From Saxidomus purpurata (taxonomy: Eukaryota > Mollusca > Bivalvia > Venerida > Veneridae), in NCBI GenBank assembly GCA_022818135.1, contig JAFMSR010000002.1, forward strand, positions 22,811,999 to 22,875,998: 64,000 bases of DNA, read 5' to 3'. The position numbers and the translations under genes were made by a program. The notes under the pieces were generated by a model. That model worked only from the letters and a program-made list of their open reading frames with translations, ran no database searches and was not told the origin of the DNA. This document shows, one piece after another, positions 33,188 to 45,297 of this stretch (within the stretch, counting starts at the first letter, position 1; each line of letters begins with the position of its first letter).

Positions 33188-33218
33188 AGCGTGATATACT
33201 TGGTAGGTATATCACGCT
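33188..33218. repeat. 31-bp palindrome related to the nearby hairpin
   Basis: AGCGTGATATAC, a 7-base loop, then GTATATCACGCT. It shares GTGATATAC with the hairpin at 32674-32846. The DNA just after it (GTGTTAGAATTGAAA, about 33258) resembles the reverse complement of the DNA just after that hairpin (about 32840-32857), so the two may be parts of one larger foldback. Confidence 0.75.
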
Positions 33219-33964
33219 CAAATCCATCTTTGCCTATATTGGAGAAATTTTCAATAGTGTTAGAATTGAAAACAACCCTATGTTTCTCGTTTAAACCTGC
33301 ATAAATATGTTGAAACATTATTTGAAAACAATGTTTAAAATCTCAGTTTTGGAAAGAGGCCCAAGTTGCGTCAAGATTAGCGATGTCAATTAGTTATTTT
33401 CCCTGTTTACTGTTTATTTTTTCATTCAATAGTATTTCAGATGAATATATATACTATTGTAAGGTAAATAAGGGATAGTTCTCCGACCCCTATCTAACCA
33501 TTGACGGGTAAAATAAACGGGGTTACCCGAAAAGGGCCTTAACACTGTTTTTCACATACTGAAGTTCACACCGCATAGATAGTGATGTAGTTGCCTAACT
33601 TGCACGCAAGGTTCCATGAGTTGGAATTTTGACCACATGAATTTTATATTGCTGATTATTTATAAGGGGATTGCTATTTTTGTTAAATTATACATCGCTT
33701 TCGCTTTCTCACGTTCCAGGAGTTCTGTTTTTAAAGCGGTTGCCTGTATGTATGTATTAATACCGTTGGTACCGGATAATCCATATGACCAAAGCCCCCA
33801 AAACAGTTTTAGTTATTTTAGGTTTAGAGGAACAGTGCAAAATACAGAACGTGTCCCGTTCCAAAGACACCCCTGGTTCTTTAACATGCCCGATGTACAG
33901 GACTGATCTGTCGGACCTCGGTTTTAAGTCGCATCTTAAAGACCATAAGTATAATAATAAACCA

Positions 33965-34045
33965 TATTAATGGAGGTAAGGGGATCGAACCTGCGATCCC
34001 TGGATTACATGTCCAGCGCGTTAACCGATCAAGACTTTTAGCGCG
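33965..34045 (-). repeat. tRNA-like sequence (pseudo-tRNA or SINE head)
   Basis: On the minus strand an A-box-like 'GATCGGTTAACGCGCTGG', a 5-bp anticodon-type stem CTGGA/TCCAG and a B box 'GGTTCGATCCCC' are present. The base before the putative anticodon is A instead of the conserved U, and the acceptor stem does not close, so I do not call a functional tRNA gene. Confidence 0.5.
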
Positions 34046-34508
34046 AACACTTTGAACAAAGTAGTGCCGGAATATCTCTTTGCTCCTGTGATGATAAGCG
34101 CACTCCCGTCTAATTGATCAAATCAAAATAGTGCAGTTTGTCGTTTCCTGACTGAATTTTTTTCAATATAGTGGATCCCCATACCTCTCACCTATGTACA
34201 TTTGACATTGCAGAGAGGAACGGCATTGTTTTACCGGAGAGCTGAAAATCTTAATTAGCTATTTTCGCGAAAATAGAATTGCATATACGAAAATATATTT
34301 AATTTTGTTAAATTATGTGTTAAAAGGGTAAAAAGAGTCAGCTCATCACGTAAATAATTGAATTTGTAGATTACTAGTCAAAAAAGACCGTTCCAAGGCG
34401 GTGCCCCACTGTGTTCCTTTAATTGTTCGTTTTGTCCTCGTGTGTTTGCTTTGTATGCTAGTGTGTTGGTAGTGTATATGTGTGTGTGTACATGATTGTG
34501 TGTGTGTG

Positions 34509-34510
<2 letters not shown>

Positions 34511-34562
<52 letters not shown>
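34511..34562. repeat. (GT)n microsatellite
   Basis: About 26 uninterrupted GT dinucleotides, with further interrupted GT runs from about 34463. It produces spurious Val/Cys-rich and Thr/His-rich frames on the two strands. Confidence 0.97.
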
Positions 34563-34563
<1 letters not shown>

Positions 34564-35904
34564 GGTGGTGTGCACTTCTGGGTGATGTGGGGCTCGTTTT
34601 GGGGAGGCTGCGTTTTTGGTACGTGGCATTCCCTGTTTGATATAATTATTGTTTTTTTGATTAAGTATTTTAAAATTAAACAGCCAGCTTTATATTACGC
34701 CTGACATTAGGATTCCGCTATACAAAGTTTTTTCTCTTTAAAGCCCAGGCTACCTACCTAAACTTGAAAAGTTTGTACACACCACGCCTATTAGTACTTT
34801 CAGTATTTCGATTTTTCCTTTATACATGTAAAACGATGAAGAATTATATAACATTTCCTTCTACATGCGATTGCATGGCGAAATTACCCACAAACTTAAT
34901 ATTTATAAAAAAAAATGTCATTTTATAAATCAAAAAAAAATTGTCAGGCCTGGTAAAAGATTCGAGCCGGGAAACCAGAAGTTTTATCCACAGAACTAAT
35001 CCGGACTTATTGTTATGTTATCAATTTATTTCATATTGTGTATTTAATGTACGCATGTTTTCATTCGTTATGTTCGGGAATTATTTTACAGGCTTATACA
35101 AAATATTAATGAGTGCTAGGTAAATAATGTCGCACGATGATCTAATAAGCAATCTATAAATTAACTAAGAGAAGATAGAAGTGTGGTTCAGGTACTCGAC
35201 CGACTCTATCCCCCTCCTATCCCCCTCAAACTGTTTGATACAAAAAGGCTGCCGAGTATAAATTAGTTATGCAAATATGTTACTTATAAATTTAATTTTA
35301 AGACGTAGTTGATCTTATTGTGTGCATTACGGCTATTTGCTTACTCTAATTTTAAGCAGATATAGTAACATGCTGCACCCATTCGGTTACATATATGGAG
35401 AATGATAGGATGAAACTGGAAACATAAGTTTCTTTCCTTTTGGCATAAAAATATTTCTTTATGTTACTATACCCTTAACGAATATTGCAAATACTAAATC
35501 GAAAGTTATTGCTTGATTACTAGTATCATTCATTTAAAGGAAAAAGGTGATTGGAGACCCAAGATAGGTAAATTAACCGAGATACAGTTGTAACTTGCGT
35601 TTAACTTAAAGAAAAGAACTGGAAACATAAAATGTTAAGGGTCGTACTCACATGGTACAGACAGAGATGCAGAATCAAACATTAACGTTATTCTTGCCTT
35701 ATGCATTTTGTGATCAGTCTTTTGTCATGTGATACAGATAACGACGTCTATCGAAGATATATAAGAATATATATCTTATCAATATTGCAATTTCATGATT
35801 GTGATTGAATTCTTATAGTATCACTTGGGACATTCAACGTAAACAACCTTTATCATGTTGAGGCCGATTAATCAATTTTTATATTCTGGTTTTATGGCTC
35901 ATAA

Positions 35905-37311
35905 ATGTTAAAAATGGCAAATAAATCACAAAACACAAAGGACCTTTCTTGTGATATATCAAAAGCTCTTGATTCTATGAAATATGGATATATGGACATT
36001 AAAACCAGAGTACAAATATATAAGATAGCACAGTACGTGATGTGTAATAAATCAAAAGATGATACAGCTGTGATAATCGCTGGTAGCCGAGCTGAAGGCG
36101 TTTCTCATATACAGGAACCTGATAGTGATATCGACGTAATGCAGGTATTGACATCATGTATTTGCTGTGATGATTTACATATGTCTGAATTTAATTCTGA
36201 TCAGGCATTGATTGAAATGGTAAAAATGCACACTGCACCTGGATATACAATGCTTAAATATATGCGCTCTGACCAGAAGGACCTGTCAGGAGTGAAGGGA
36301 TTTTTTGTTCAAAAATGTTATGGTCAAAGGTTTCTAGGTTATTTGCTGTCAGACAGTTTTGAAGCTGATACTAATGATGACACTAATGAAGGCACTCGTA
36401 GTATCTCTGGACCTGCTTACTCATTTCATCTTCCGTTTAGTGACGACGAAGAATATGCCTCAGCTTCCAATGTGACATCAATTTCAGTAGATATTGTGTT
36501 TGCGATAACGTGTATCTGTCAAGAACATATCCGCAAATGGAAAGAAAGCAAAAGGTTTACCAGCTGGCCAGAACAAGAGCTAATTGAAGAAATTTCTCAA
36601 ATGAATGGACATGTTGTTCCTGTCGGGAATAAGGGAAGTGAAGATTGTCATTTAGAGTGGCGAATCTGTTATACCGAAGCAGAGATTAAGTTAATTCACT
36701 CCATGAATGAAACACAGCTGAAACTCTACATTCTCTTGAAAATGATGGCAAAGAAAATTTTGAAGCCTATCTGTCCCGACATATCATCATATGTCATTAA
36801 AAATGTGTTATTCTGGTTCGTTGAAAGAAAAGAGACAGAAAGTTTTAAAATTGAGAATTTGTTAGATTTACTCTGTGATGCACTAGGCTCTTTACAACAT
36901 TCTATACAGGTAAAAAACTTACCGAATTATATGATACCAGAAAGGAATCTGTTCCATAACCGAATTGTTGACGATGTCAAAGAACAGTTAGTTTTAGAAC
37001 TTCAAAACCTCATTGATGTCCAAAGTCCTACATGTTTTCTACACCACAAGGCCTTTCAATCACTTAAATCAGCAGTTGAAGAAGCTCAGAGGTCTTCTCA
37101 TTCAAAACTTCAAAGGCCTCAATGTATTCAACTATCAGAATCAACCCAAGAGTATCTTAAGGATCAATTTGAAAACGGAAACGACATTGACAGGGAATTT
37201 CTTAACAGTATCTGGTCTGAATGTACTGAAGAGCAAATAGAACGTAATATTTCGGACATACAGCTCGCAATGGGAATAAGCTGTGGCCTGAACAATAGGT
37301 ACATGATATAA
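35905..37311 (+). CDS. cGAS-like receptor / Mab-21 domain protein, copy C (468 aa)
   Basis: An intact single-exon frame from ATG 35905 to TAA-type stop 37309-37311, closely similar to copy B over its whole length. Catalytic residues match: Gly60-Ser61 ('AGSRAEG'), Asp75 and Asp77 ('PDSDIDVM'), and the third acid Asp196 in 'SVDIVFAI'. The C-terminal Mab-21 half has 'VVPVGNKGSEDCHLEWRICY' and 'SMNETQLKLYILLK'. It is 15 residues longer than B, mainly through an acidic insert before the third Asp ('EADTNDDTNEGT', residues about 153-164). No zinc ribbon is seen. By family it should sit in the cytosol and make a nucleotide second messenger when triggered; product and ligand are unknown. AATAAA is at 37583-37588. 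It is probably a functional duplicate of copy B. Confidence 0.87.
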   Translation: MLKMANKSQNTKDLSCDISKALDSMKYGYMDIKTRVQIYKIAQYVMCNKSKDDTAVIIAGSRAEGVSHIQEPDSDIDVMQVLTSCICCDDLHMSEFNSDQALIEMVKMHTAPGYTMLKYMRSDQKDLSGVKGFFVQKCYGQRFLGYLLSDSFEADTNDDTNEGTRSISGPAYSFHLPFSDDEEYASASNVTSISVDIVFAITCICQEHIRKWKESKRFTSWPEQELIEEISQMNGHVVPVGNKGSEDCHLEWRICYTEAEIKLIHSMNETQLKLYILLKMMAKKILKPICPDISSYVIKNVLFWFVERKETESFKIENLLDLLCDALGSLQHSIQVKNLPNYMIPERNLFHNRIVDDVKEQLVLELQNLIDVQSPTCFLHHKAFQSLKSAVEEAQRSSHSKLQRPQCIQLSESTQEYLKDQFENGNDIDREFLNSIWSECTEEQIERNISDIQLAMGISCGLNNRYMI

Positions 37312-39112
37312 AACATATCATCATCATGGGATCCTTCACAACATAAAATGAAAATATATAATAGCGTTATGTGAAGAGAGTCGATCTATACAATAGTTGA
37401 AATTTAACCTTGGAAAAATGATCTATTTCTAAATAACTTTCAGTTTCAAGATGAATTCTATCTGTAAATCAGTTTCTATCTGCATCCAGATATGGTTGAT
37501 TGAATATATTTCAAACTGCAAACACATATTGTTATTTTTGAAGTATGCTATTTTTCGGCATCAATATATGTGTTTGGGGCTTAATAAACTTAGTTTTGTA
37601 ATAAAACACCTACGTTTTGCGTTATCTTTGTAAACATTGTATTTGCACTTTCTGCATTTAGCTTATTACTTGATGGTTTACACGATTGTCCTAGATCCAT
37701 GAAATGCCATTAAACCGTGCAGCTTTGGTTTATGAATATTACTCATCGGAATTTAACAGTCTCGGAGGTCCTCGGTTCGAATCCCGGTCGGGGCACTGGA
37801 AATTTCAGAAACAGTTTCCTATCTAGTGATGTAACTGGTTAGAATATCAGAGGTAGTCTTGCATATATCGGTGCTAAACACCTAGCAAGTTAAAGAATCT
37901 AGGATCTGGTACCCGGGTTATCTTGAATATGCATCTGTCCCTTCAACCTGCGCCTGTCAGCGGTCTTGGCAGTTTCACCGGAGGAGAAATCCTAGGGTCG
38001 ACCGGGACTATAAACAATAAACAAAAATCTGACGCATAGGCATTTGTCAATGAATAATGTCGTAATTTCAATTCATTAGCCATTATCCTGAACCAACGAA
38101 GTACCGTCACAATCATAAATATCTATTCGGAATTCACCTGGCTTCAAACAATGCCGGTACGTGAAGGATTTAAAAAATATTTTGAAATGAGCCAAGGGGT
38201 AAAGGGGTGGTCGGGTGATTAACGCTTTGGGCAACCAATCCGAAGGTCCCCATTTTGAATCCCGGCCGGAGCTCGGGAAATTTCCGAAACATTTTTCAGT
38301 GTTTCTCACCCATCTAGATATTATTTAGTTAGAAACCCAGAGTTAGTCTCTTACGATAATTTACAATATGTTTATATATGTCTACCAATGATAATTTAAA
38401 TTGTGTTGTATTACTTCTCCGAAATCGCCAGTTACTAATAATACAGATGTACTACTTCACATCACATACAATGGATAAGAAGCATTATACATTGTATGAC
38501 CATAGATTTATTTTCATAACATGTCGTTCAATATTGGAGAAAACTCGCTATGAGAAAATTGTACAATTACAGTTTGTACAATTATATATTTTTGTAACAG
38601 TCTCAATATTTCGTTCATTATCACGTCAATAAGACGTGCACACTTACATGGTATAATTTTTCAAAATCTAACATATTGAAAGAACAAACAAACGAAATAA
38701 TGAACGTTTTATTGTCTTACTTTAAAAGTAAACATGCTACATGCTTTTAAACCCGCTTTATCACTGTGAAGAATATTGGAGCAATAGAATCATAACTGAT
38801 CCATTATATATATACAAAAAGAATTTTATTGCACACTGACTTAAATAGGACTAAAATAGCTTTTATAATCACAGATACAATATTTACCTGGCACTCATTA
38901 ATATCTTCGGTTACGTTCGTTTAAATAGATTATCGTATCGAACAAATATATATCACCAACTGAAGTTCGAACCGCATAGACATTGACGTAGTTGCATAAC
39001 CTGTATGCACGGATCCTGACCATATGATTTTAATATTTATTTTTATTTATAAGAGGATGGCTATTTTTGTTAAATTATACACCGCTTTCGTTTTTACATG
39101 TTCTAGGATTAT
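37312..39112 (+). repeat. 3' flank of cGLR copy C and start of the next unit
   Basis: Collinear with 21167-22715. It keeps both tRNA-like heads (about 37712-37796, B box 'GGTTCGAATCCC'; and about 38196-38272, damaged) and then passes, at about 38950, into the beginning of the next unit's 5' flank ('ACTGAAGTTCGAACCGCATAG'), just as copy A's flank passes into copy B's. Similarity ends at about 39112. Confidence 0.75.
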
Positions 39113-42100
39113 TTTTTGGGGATCGATTGAATTTTCAGTCGGTCCGATGTTAACAGAGTATAACGAGGGGTCAAGCAAAACTAGTCTAAGTGTATATGAA
39201 AAAAGAAGCAGATAGGATAGTTTCGCTGACCCCTCGATAATCTTCCTTACGGCCGAACGCTTTACATACAAACAAGTAGTTTAATATATTCAGTTGTTAA
39301 GAATTATACTGTCTTCTGTTTTAAAAATTATATAGTAATAGATCGAAACAAGAAAATCTGTGATACAAAGTATCACAGCGGGCCAACAAACAGTAATGTC
39401 ATGTAAATATTTTGGAAATTGGTGGTGATGGTTGATGTTGAGGCATGGCCCCAAAAGAAGTCGAGGAAACCAATTCTGGTTGAAGAAGCAAACTGACACG
39501 TCATCACATCTTCTGACTGACCTGAAGTATCGAAAATTTACTGTAATCAAATAATATTTATACAGTTGGTCCAAGAATGCCTGGTTTGTCTCAATTCTTC
39601 ATTACCATTATCCGTATTAATTTGACATGAATAAAGATTTTTATGATTATTTGCCGTAAAATATTCTTAAATGGTTTAAAGGCTAAAAATGATGATTAAA
39701 ACAGCAGACAAAAAGTTTTAAAAATGGGAGTGGGTGGGATTCGAACTCAAGGATTCGTAAAAGTACCCTTATACAAAAGTACGTCAGCTAATGTCTGTAC
39801 CAATTACACCACGGTGACAGACTTAAATGACGGAAAAAATGACCTTAAATAATATCATATATATCTAAGAAGGCAATCGAAGAATATTCAGTCGACTGCA
39901 CTTCGTTTCTATAATGTCAAAGGCTGTATAAGTGGAAAAAGCAATCATATTTCCATTTTTCTCAGCGTTGATTGCCGCTGCTGCGGCCCGTAATAAAATC
40001 AAAACATTTCAGAATAGCATAATATTATATTGCTGTTTTTTATTTGTTTGTGTAACAAACAGATTTACATGCCGTTTTCCGAAGCCTACCCCTTAAGTAC
40101 CAAATCTGAAAGTAGCTCCGGCACGTCAGTCAGCATATAATCCCAAATTATGATTCTTCATTTGAAACCATATGGCCATTGCAGACATGAAAGTTGTATT
40201 GTTTAAATATATAATGTTATAAACTCTTACAGCCTCAGCTAAATTTTGTAAATATAACTAAAGTAAACTTTTTCGAATAAGAACAGCGGATGTATTTCAT
40301 TTTACAATGATGCGTAGAAATAAGGGACGATTTACTATACATATACACCCTATAGAAATAGTTCCGATTTCTTAACCCGCCGGCCATTTCTTAAACCTTG
40401 TGCGGAAAGAAAACATATGTTTTGGAGTTACAAAATGTCTAACCCTGATCGTCATTTTAAATAATGAATTATTTTGAACAGCCAGGAATATTTACGCGCA
40501 TGTTCACACATTCTCTTTTCACGATTATATCCATCCATTCATAAATTTTATTCAATGCGCGGCAAGGGACGTAATTATAACTTTGCTTATATGTTTATTA
40601 TGCGGACCTGGCGCGAGCTAGTCTGCGTTCCTACATGTATTAGAAATACGCGTGAGCACCTTAAGCAGAAAACAAGTGTTATGATACGTTAATGTCGATG
40701 TTTAAACGATTTGTTACATTTCATAGATGGTGATTAACACTATATCCGACTGTATGCCTCGTTATCTTGAAACGCATCGAATTAGCTATTTTGTTAAAAT
40801 ACATATCAATGACTGCAGAAAACATTTGAACATCGTTTCTTCCTGGTCTCAACCATATTCGTTCTATAAATGTATAATGTGGCATTTCAGATACGCATTA
40901 TTACTTTGTCGGTCCGCACAATAAATTGATCCCCTTATTGATCGGTGCTATTGCCTGCTCGTTTGTGTTATCGAAGCGCTGTAACTACGATCAGTGTCTG
41001 ATTTTAGACAGTAGAACTGTAGATGAAAACATTTTGTGGAGAACAATGAAAATCCCTGCTGTCTATGTATGCCGGGAATAGAAACAGAGACAATTTGATC
41101 CAAACTACGATTTATAACTGTTGCATTCTGTTCATATCTTATTACCAACTGGTATAGCCTTCACTAATGAAGATTACAGACTGAAATAGTCGTCACAACA
41201 AAACAAAGGACAAATATTTTGAATACACAAACAAATCCAGCGTCTTCAGCGCTTTGATCTTATAATTTGTAACTAAAAATCAACGAGGTATCTGTTCTGT
41301 ATAGAACTATTTTCCTACGCAGTTTTGATCACAACAGTTTTCTAGTCAGACTGGAAGAGCGCGTTTTCTGCGTTTTTGAAGAACTCATTTTGTCAATGAC
41401 GCAACAGAAATAGCAAAGAGCGTCTTCTATGACGCAATTAAAATGTGTATGATCAAATTACTACTAAAACAACATTTTAAAATATCTCAAAACGCTTCGA
41501 AATGCAAGATAAGTTGTTTACAAAATACGCTTCCGTTATGGGATATGTCTAATTTTGACCCTATTCCGTCGTCGTTGTCGTCTAATTTCGGATCGATCTG
41601 CATTTTGTACCATTGCGTTTTTGTGTGTATTGGTTCGTATGATACCGTCACCATGGTATCATAGACGCATAACAAGAGATGGTCGACGAACCTTAACAGA
41701 AAAAAATGTCTTTCTGAGTGATTTTAATGATCATTTTGTAGTAATTTCGAATGTCACTGTTGAAAGGGGTTTCAGTGTGCCAAATAATATCAAAGTTTAT
41801 GAACTTATGAAAAATTCTCGTTGTGGACAAAGTTGACTTTTGAGTTGCAGTGATAGAATGGAAAGCATCCAAAGAGACACCTCTTGTCTTGCCAATCCAA
41901 TTGTTTACCCATCATTTTGTGATGTATCACATGCAGTTTTACAGCCGGAAGTTGCAATATGACCCGAGCTGTTGAGTGCGATGTTAAATCCGAATCAATC
42001 AATTGGCACAATACAATCAACCTTATGGGCATATCCCATAACTTTTGAATGGCATTGAAAGTTGTTCAAACTATGAATATTTTCAGTTCAGTTTTGTCAA

Positions 42101-42385
42101 AATCCATTTCTCAGTTACCATTCACAGCTTAATACTTCATAGGGTAGTTGAACATAGTCACTGAATGACAAAATGTAAGCACATGGGTTCCTATCTCAAA
42201 AGTAAAGTTTACACAAATGGTTAAAATTTGTGGACAGTTGTGTCTCCATTTTATAACTTGTGCAAGGGTTGTCCTGATATTCACACATGTATGTGTACAG
42301 TCTGTGTTGTCCTGATATTTACACATGTATGTGTGTAGACTGTGTTGTTCAGACACAATCGATCCTCCAGCACTTTCAGTCCTTT
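39113..42385. other. 3.3 kb of extra DNA inside the 5' flank of copy D
   Basis: The unit's flank breaks at about 39112 and resumes at about 42386. The extra DNA contains a foldback at 39158-39242 ('CGAGGGGTCA' and its inverse), a minus-strand tRNA-like block (about 39815-39728, A box 'GGTGTAATTGGTAC', B box 'AGTTCGAATCCC') and a small tandem repeat at 42268-42350. Short frames at 40474-40692, 41443-41836 and 41805-42032 have no recognisable domain, overlap each other and are probably not genes. I found no terminal repeats that would make it one transposon. Confidence 0.45.
42268..42350. repeat. Two tandem copies of a 41-bp repeat
   Basis: 'GTTGTCCTGATATTCACACA' and 'GTTGTCCTGATATTTACACA' start the two copies, each continuing TGTATGTGT and ending near GACTGTGTTGT or GTCTGTGTTGT. 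Confidence 0.85.
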
Positions 42386-43400
42386 GATTCTGTATACCTG
42401 CTGAAAGATTAAAATTGATATTAAATTTCCTTCAAGATGTGATTCTTGTAAAATTCGTGTGTTGCGAACTTATTTAGAACAAAAGGTTATTTTTACAAAT
42501 CAATAAAACTCATCAGGCCTAGTGAAAAGATTCGAACCGGGAACCCAGGGATTTACAGCATAGTTAGAGTTAGTCGGAACATGGATATGTTATTAATTTA
42601 GTTTATATTGTTGTAATTTAATACCCGCATGATATTCGTTATGTTCGTAAACCGAAAATTATTTTGCGGGTTTATACAGAAAGGGTGTCATGTAAATAAT
42701 GTCGCACAATAATACCCATTGTCTTTTCGATTAGTACTGACCTATAAATAAGACTAAGAGAAAATACAAACATGATTCGGTTACTCGACCGACTCTATCC
42801 CCCCGACCCCCGTCTAAAACTTTTTGATTTTTGTTACAAAAAGGCTTCCAAATATAATTTAGACATGCAATAAGTTGCTAAGACGTATTTGAAATTGTTG
42901 TAAGCATTACGGCTCTTGACCTTTGAAATGCTAAGGTAGATATACAGTGAATACTGAAGTTAGTCTTCTTAAAACTTCTTACTCTAATCTTCAGCAGATA
43001 TGTTAACATGCTGCATATATGAAGAATGCTTACTCGGGTATAAGATAACGGAAAACATATTTCTTTCCTTCAGGGCATCAAAACATTTCTTCGTGTTACT
43101 ATACCCTTTATGAAAATTGCAAATTTATAGCGAAAATGATTGCTTGATTACAAGTAGCATTCATGTAAAAGAAAAGGGCGATCGGAGACCCAATCTCGTA
43201 TTATCTGTTAACTATAATGTATTTGGATCTTTTTACACTGGAATCAACCCATTCACGTGGTCGAGTTCGTTATGAAAGCTTGTTTAATATCATTTACCTG
43301 ATCCCGTTACCGACCTGAAATAGTAGTTTCTTATTGAGGATGGGGTCTAGTTACCAGAAACGACGATTGAGATATATACAGGTTAAAGTAAAAACCAGAT
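42386..43400 (+). repeat. 5' flank of cGLR copy D, first part
   Basis: Matches 22716-23620 and 34810-35560. It includes the minus-strand tRNA-like block (about 42525-42565, 'GGTTCGAATC') and 'CCTGATCCCGTTACCGACCTG'. At about 43348-43362 it shows the empty site of the SINE found upstream of copy B. A LINE interrupts the flank at about 43401. Confidence 0.7.
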
Positions 43401-44385
43401 TGAAATTGTGTTAACCAATGAACTGGAATCAGTCAGTGAATGGCTTATTTGTAACAAGTTATCTTTGCATTTCGGCAAAAATAGAGTCCATTTTGTTTGG
43501 CTCAAAACCTAAACTAAGGTCTCAGTCCGGTATGGAAATATCATGTAATGGCAAGATTATTGATGCTGTCCATTCAGTTAAATATCTTGGCGCCACTTTG
43601 GACCAAAGCCTGTCTGGTGGGCCTATGACAAGGTCAGTAATTAGTAAAGCCATGCAACGCTAGGTTTAAGTTCTTGTAAAGAAAACGTGATTTTCTAACA
43701 CAACATACCAGAAAGCTATTGGTTACATCCCTCATCCAGTGTCACTTTGATTATGCCTGTTCTTTTTGGTACCAAAGTTTGACACAGTCGTTGAAAAGTA
43801 GACTTCATTCAAACCAAAACAAATTAGTGAGATTCGTTTTGATTATGGATTCTATGTCTCATGATGGTCCAGGTCCGTTTAGGAATTTAAAGTGGTTACC
43901 AGTTGAAAAACGGGTTTTACAAATTAGTCTGGGTCATATTTTCTAAGTTAAGTCAAGCATAGCTCCAGATTACCTGGGAGAACACTTTAATCATGTACAC
44001 TCGTTACACAATCATTGTACAAGGTTTAGGGTAACTTCTTGTCCCAATCCTGGTGATCCATCCAGGTTAATTTTCAATGACAGTGGTTGTTTCTGTATTC
44101 CCAAGGTAAAGGGATTTGCTTATCAGAGGTGTATCCTTTGGAATAACTTGCCAAAGTTGATATGTAATATTACAGTTTTTAAAACATCATTTGTTGTCCT
44201 AGTTTTAACATTGTGTCTTATCATTCTGAACGATTCGTATTTTTGTTTTTAGTGTCTTATCATTCTTAACGATCTCTTTGCATTTTAGTGTAATGCTTGG
44301 ATAGAAATAATTAGTATATTACTGTTTAATCTAGTCAGTGCTTTTATTGTAATAAAACTGATTGATGCTCATAAAACTTAAATTT
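43401..44385 (+). mobile_element. LINE 3' fragment (Jockey/CR1-like) in the flank of copy D
   Basis: Pieces in different frames read 'NELESVSEWLICNKLSLHFG', 'KIESILFGSKPKLRSQSG' and 'SVKYLGATLDQSLSGG' (palm end), then 'TSLIQCHFDYACSFWYQSL' and 'RFVLIMDSMSHDGP' (thumb), then 'IAPDYLGEHFNHVHSLHNH' and 'CILWNNLPKLIC' (C-terminus). At least two frameshifts separate them. It starts within the palm, after the YADD motif, so it is a 5'-truncated insertion. The A-rich end lies near 44350-44385. Confidence 0.85.
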
Positions 44386-44523
44386 TTAGTCATACAGTAC
44401 TTTGATCTCATGCATGAAATGCTGTTGTAATAACCTAGGTCTGTGATATTATACAAATATAATACCGCTGATTCATTTCCATGGTGTGCAATCAATGTCA
44501 AGGACCACAATGAAATTTAAGAA

Positions 44524-45150
44524 CCATCTACACAGTAAACCTTGATATATAAACCTTAGGAGTACGTTTTTGAGGGGAGGGGGGTAAATCATGATCGTAT
44601 ACACAGTAAATCATGGTTCATGCAACATTTAATTATTTAAAAAAAAGTATTTCGAACAGTGGAAACTTTAAAATGTTCATGATATATGTTTGTTTTGTAA
44701 AAACTAATGTTGCTAGTAGGGATATCATTTATAGATAGACATTATGTGTGATCCTAAACATCCAAGAAAGATAAATTTTATTTATATCATATACTTTTTT
44801 TTATTTACAAAATAATTGAAATATCTAACTAATTTCATAGTCAATATAAAAACAAGCAATATTTTTTACTGTATTGTTTTATTCAATTTCAAACTATTTT
44901 GTCTGTTTTTCCGCCATAATTATAATCTCTCTGACACTGCTCTGGAATTTTAATCTAATTAGGGCGCTGCCACTTGGGTAATAGATAAAACCTCTGTGTG
45001 TGGTCGGTACACCAAGGTTTAGAGGATAGGACTTTCTCTATCCCAAAAATGGAGTATACATTTCAGGAAAAACGTATATTTGACCAATCTACACAGTAAA
45101 CTTTGATTTATAGATCAAAATTTATAAAGCAAGGTTTACTGTGTAGATGG
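44524..45150. mobile_element. 627-bp MITE-like element with 30-bp terminal inverted repeats
   Basis: The left end CCATCTACACAGTAAACCTT and the reverse complement of the right end match at 28 of 30 positions. Further copies of 'TACACAGTAAA' occur inside near each end (about 44598 and 45090). There is no coding sequence, and no clear target-site duplication is visible. Confidence 0.8.
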
Positions 45151-45297
45151 CCGGAGTTACCTTTTCCATTTTTGTGTTATTCTTGGCTTTGATGTGCATA
45201 TCATGGTTTATAAACTTTTGTATACATCTAATTATCTGTATACGTATGCATCATGTTTGTTTTAACTATGATATACTAAAATAAATATATCTATCTA

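Larger units (their letters stand above)
33555..35904 (+). repeat. 5' flank of cGLR copy C, split by about 1.07 kb of extra DNA
   Basis: 33555-33740 matches 22563-22715, and 34810-35904 matches 22716-24133. The extra DNA between them contains a minus-strand tRNA-like block (about 34045-33965), a GT microsatellite and two short overlapping frames that are not genes. The matching position upstream of copy D also carries extra DNA, whereas copy B does not. The final stretch before the ATG (from 35565, AGGTAAATTAACCGAGATAC) is shared with B and D and is the likely promoter and 5' UTR. Confidence 0.7.

Noticed and set aside
33965..34045. tRNA-Thr(TGT) gene on the minus strand
   Set aside because: The anticodon-like stem is good, but the base before the anticodon is not U and the acceptor stem does not pair.
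34378..34629. Thr/His-rich and Val/Cys-rich frames
   Set aside because: They are translations of the GT microsatellite.
39728..39815. Functional tRNA gene on the minus strand
   Set aside because: A and B boxes are present, but the spacing includes an extra stretch and the arms do not fold cleanly; a pseudo-tRNA or SINE head is more likely.
40474..40692. 72-codon frame as a gene
   Set aside because: No recognisable domain, no splice or polyadenylation context, and it lies in extra DNA inserted in a duplicated flank.
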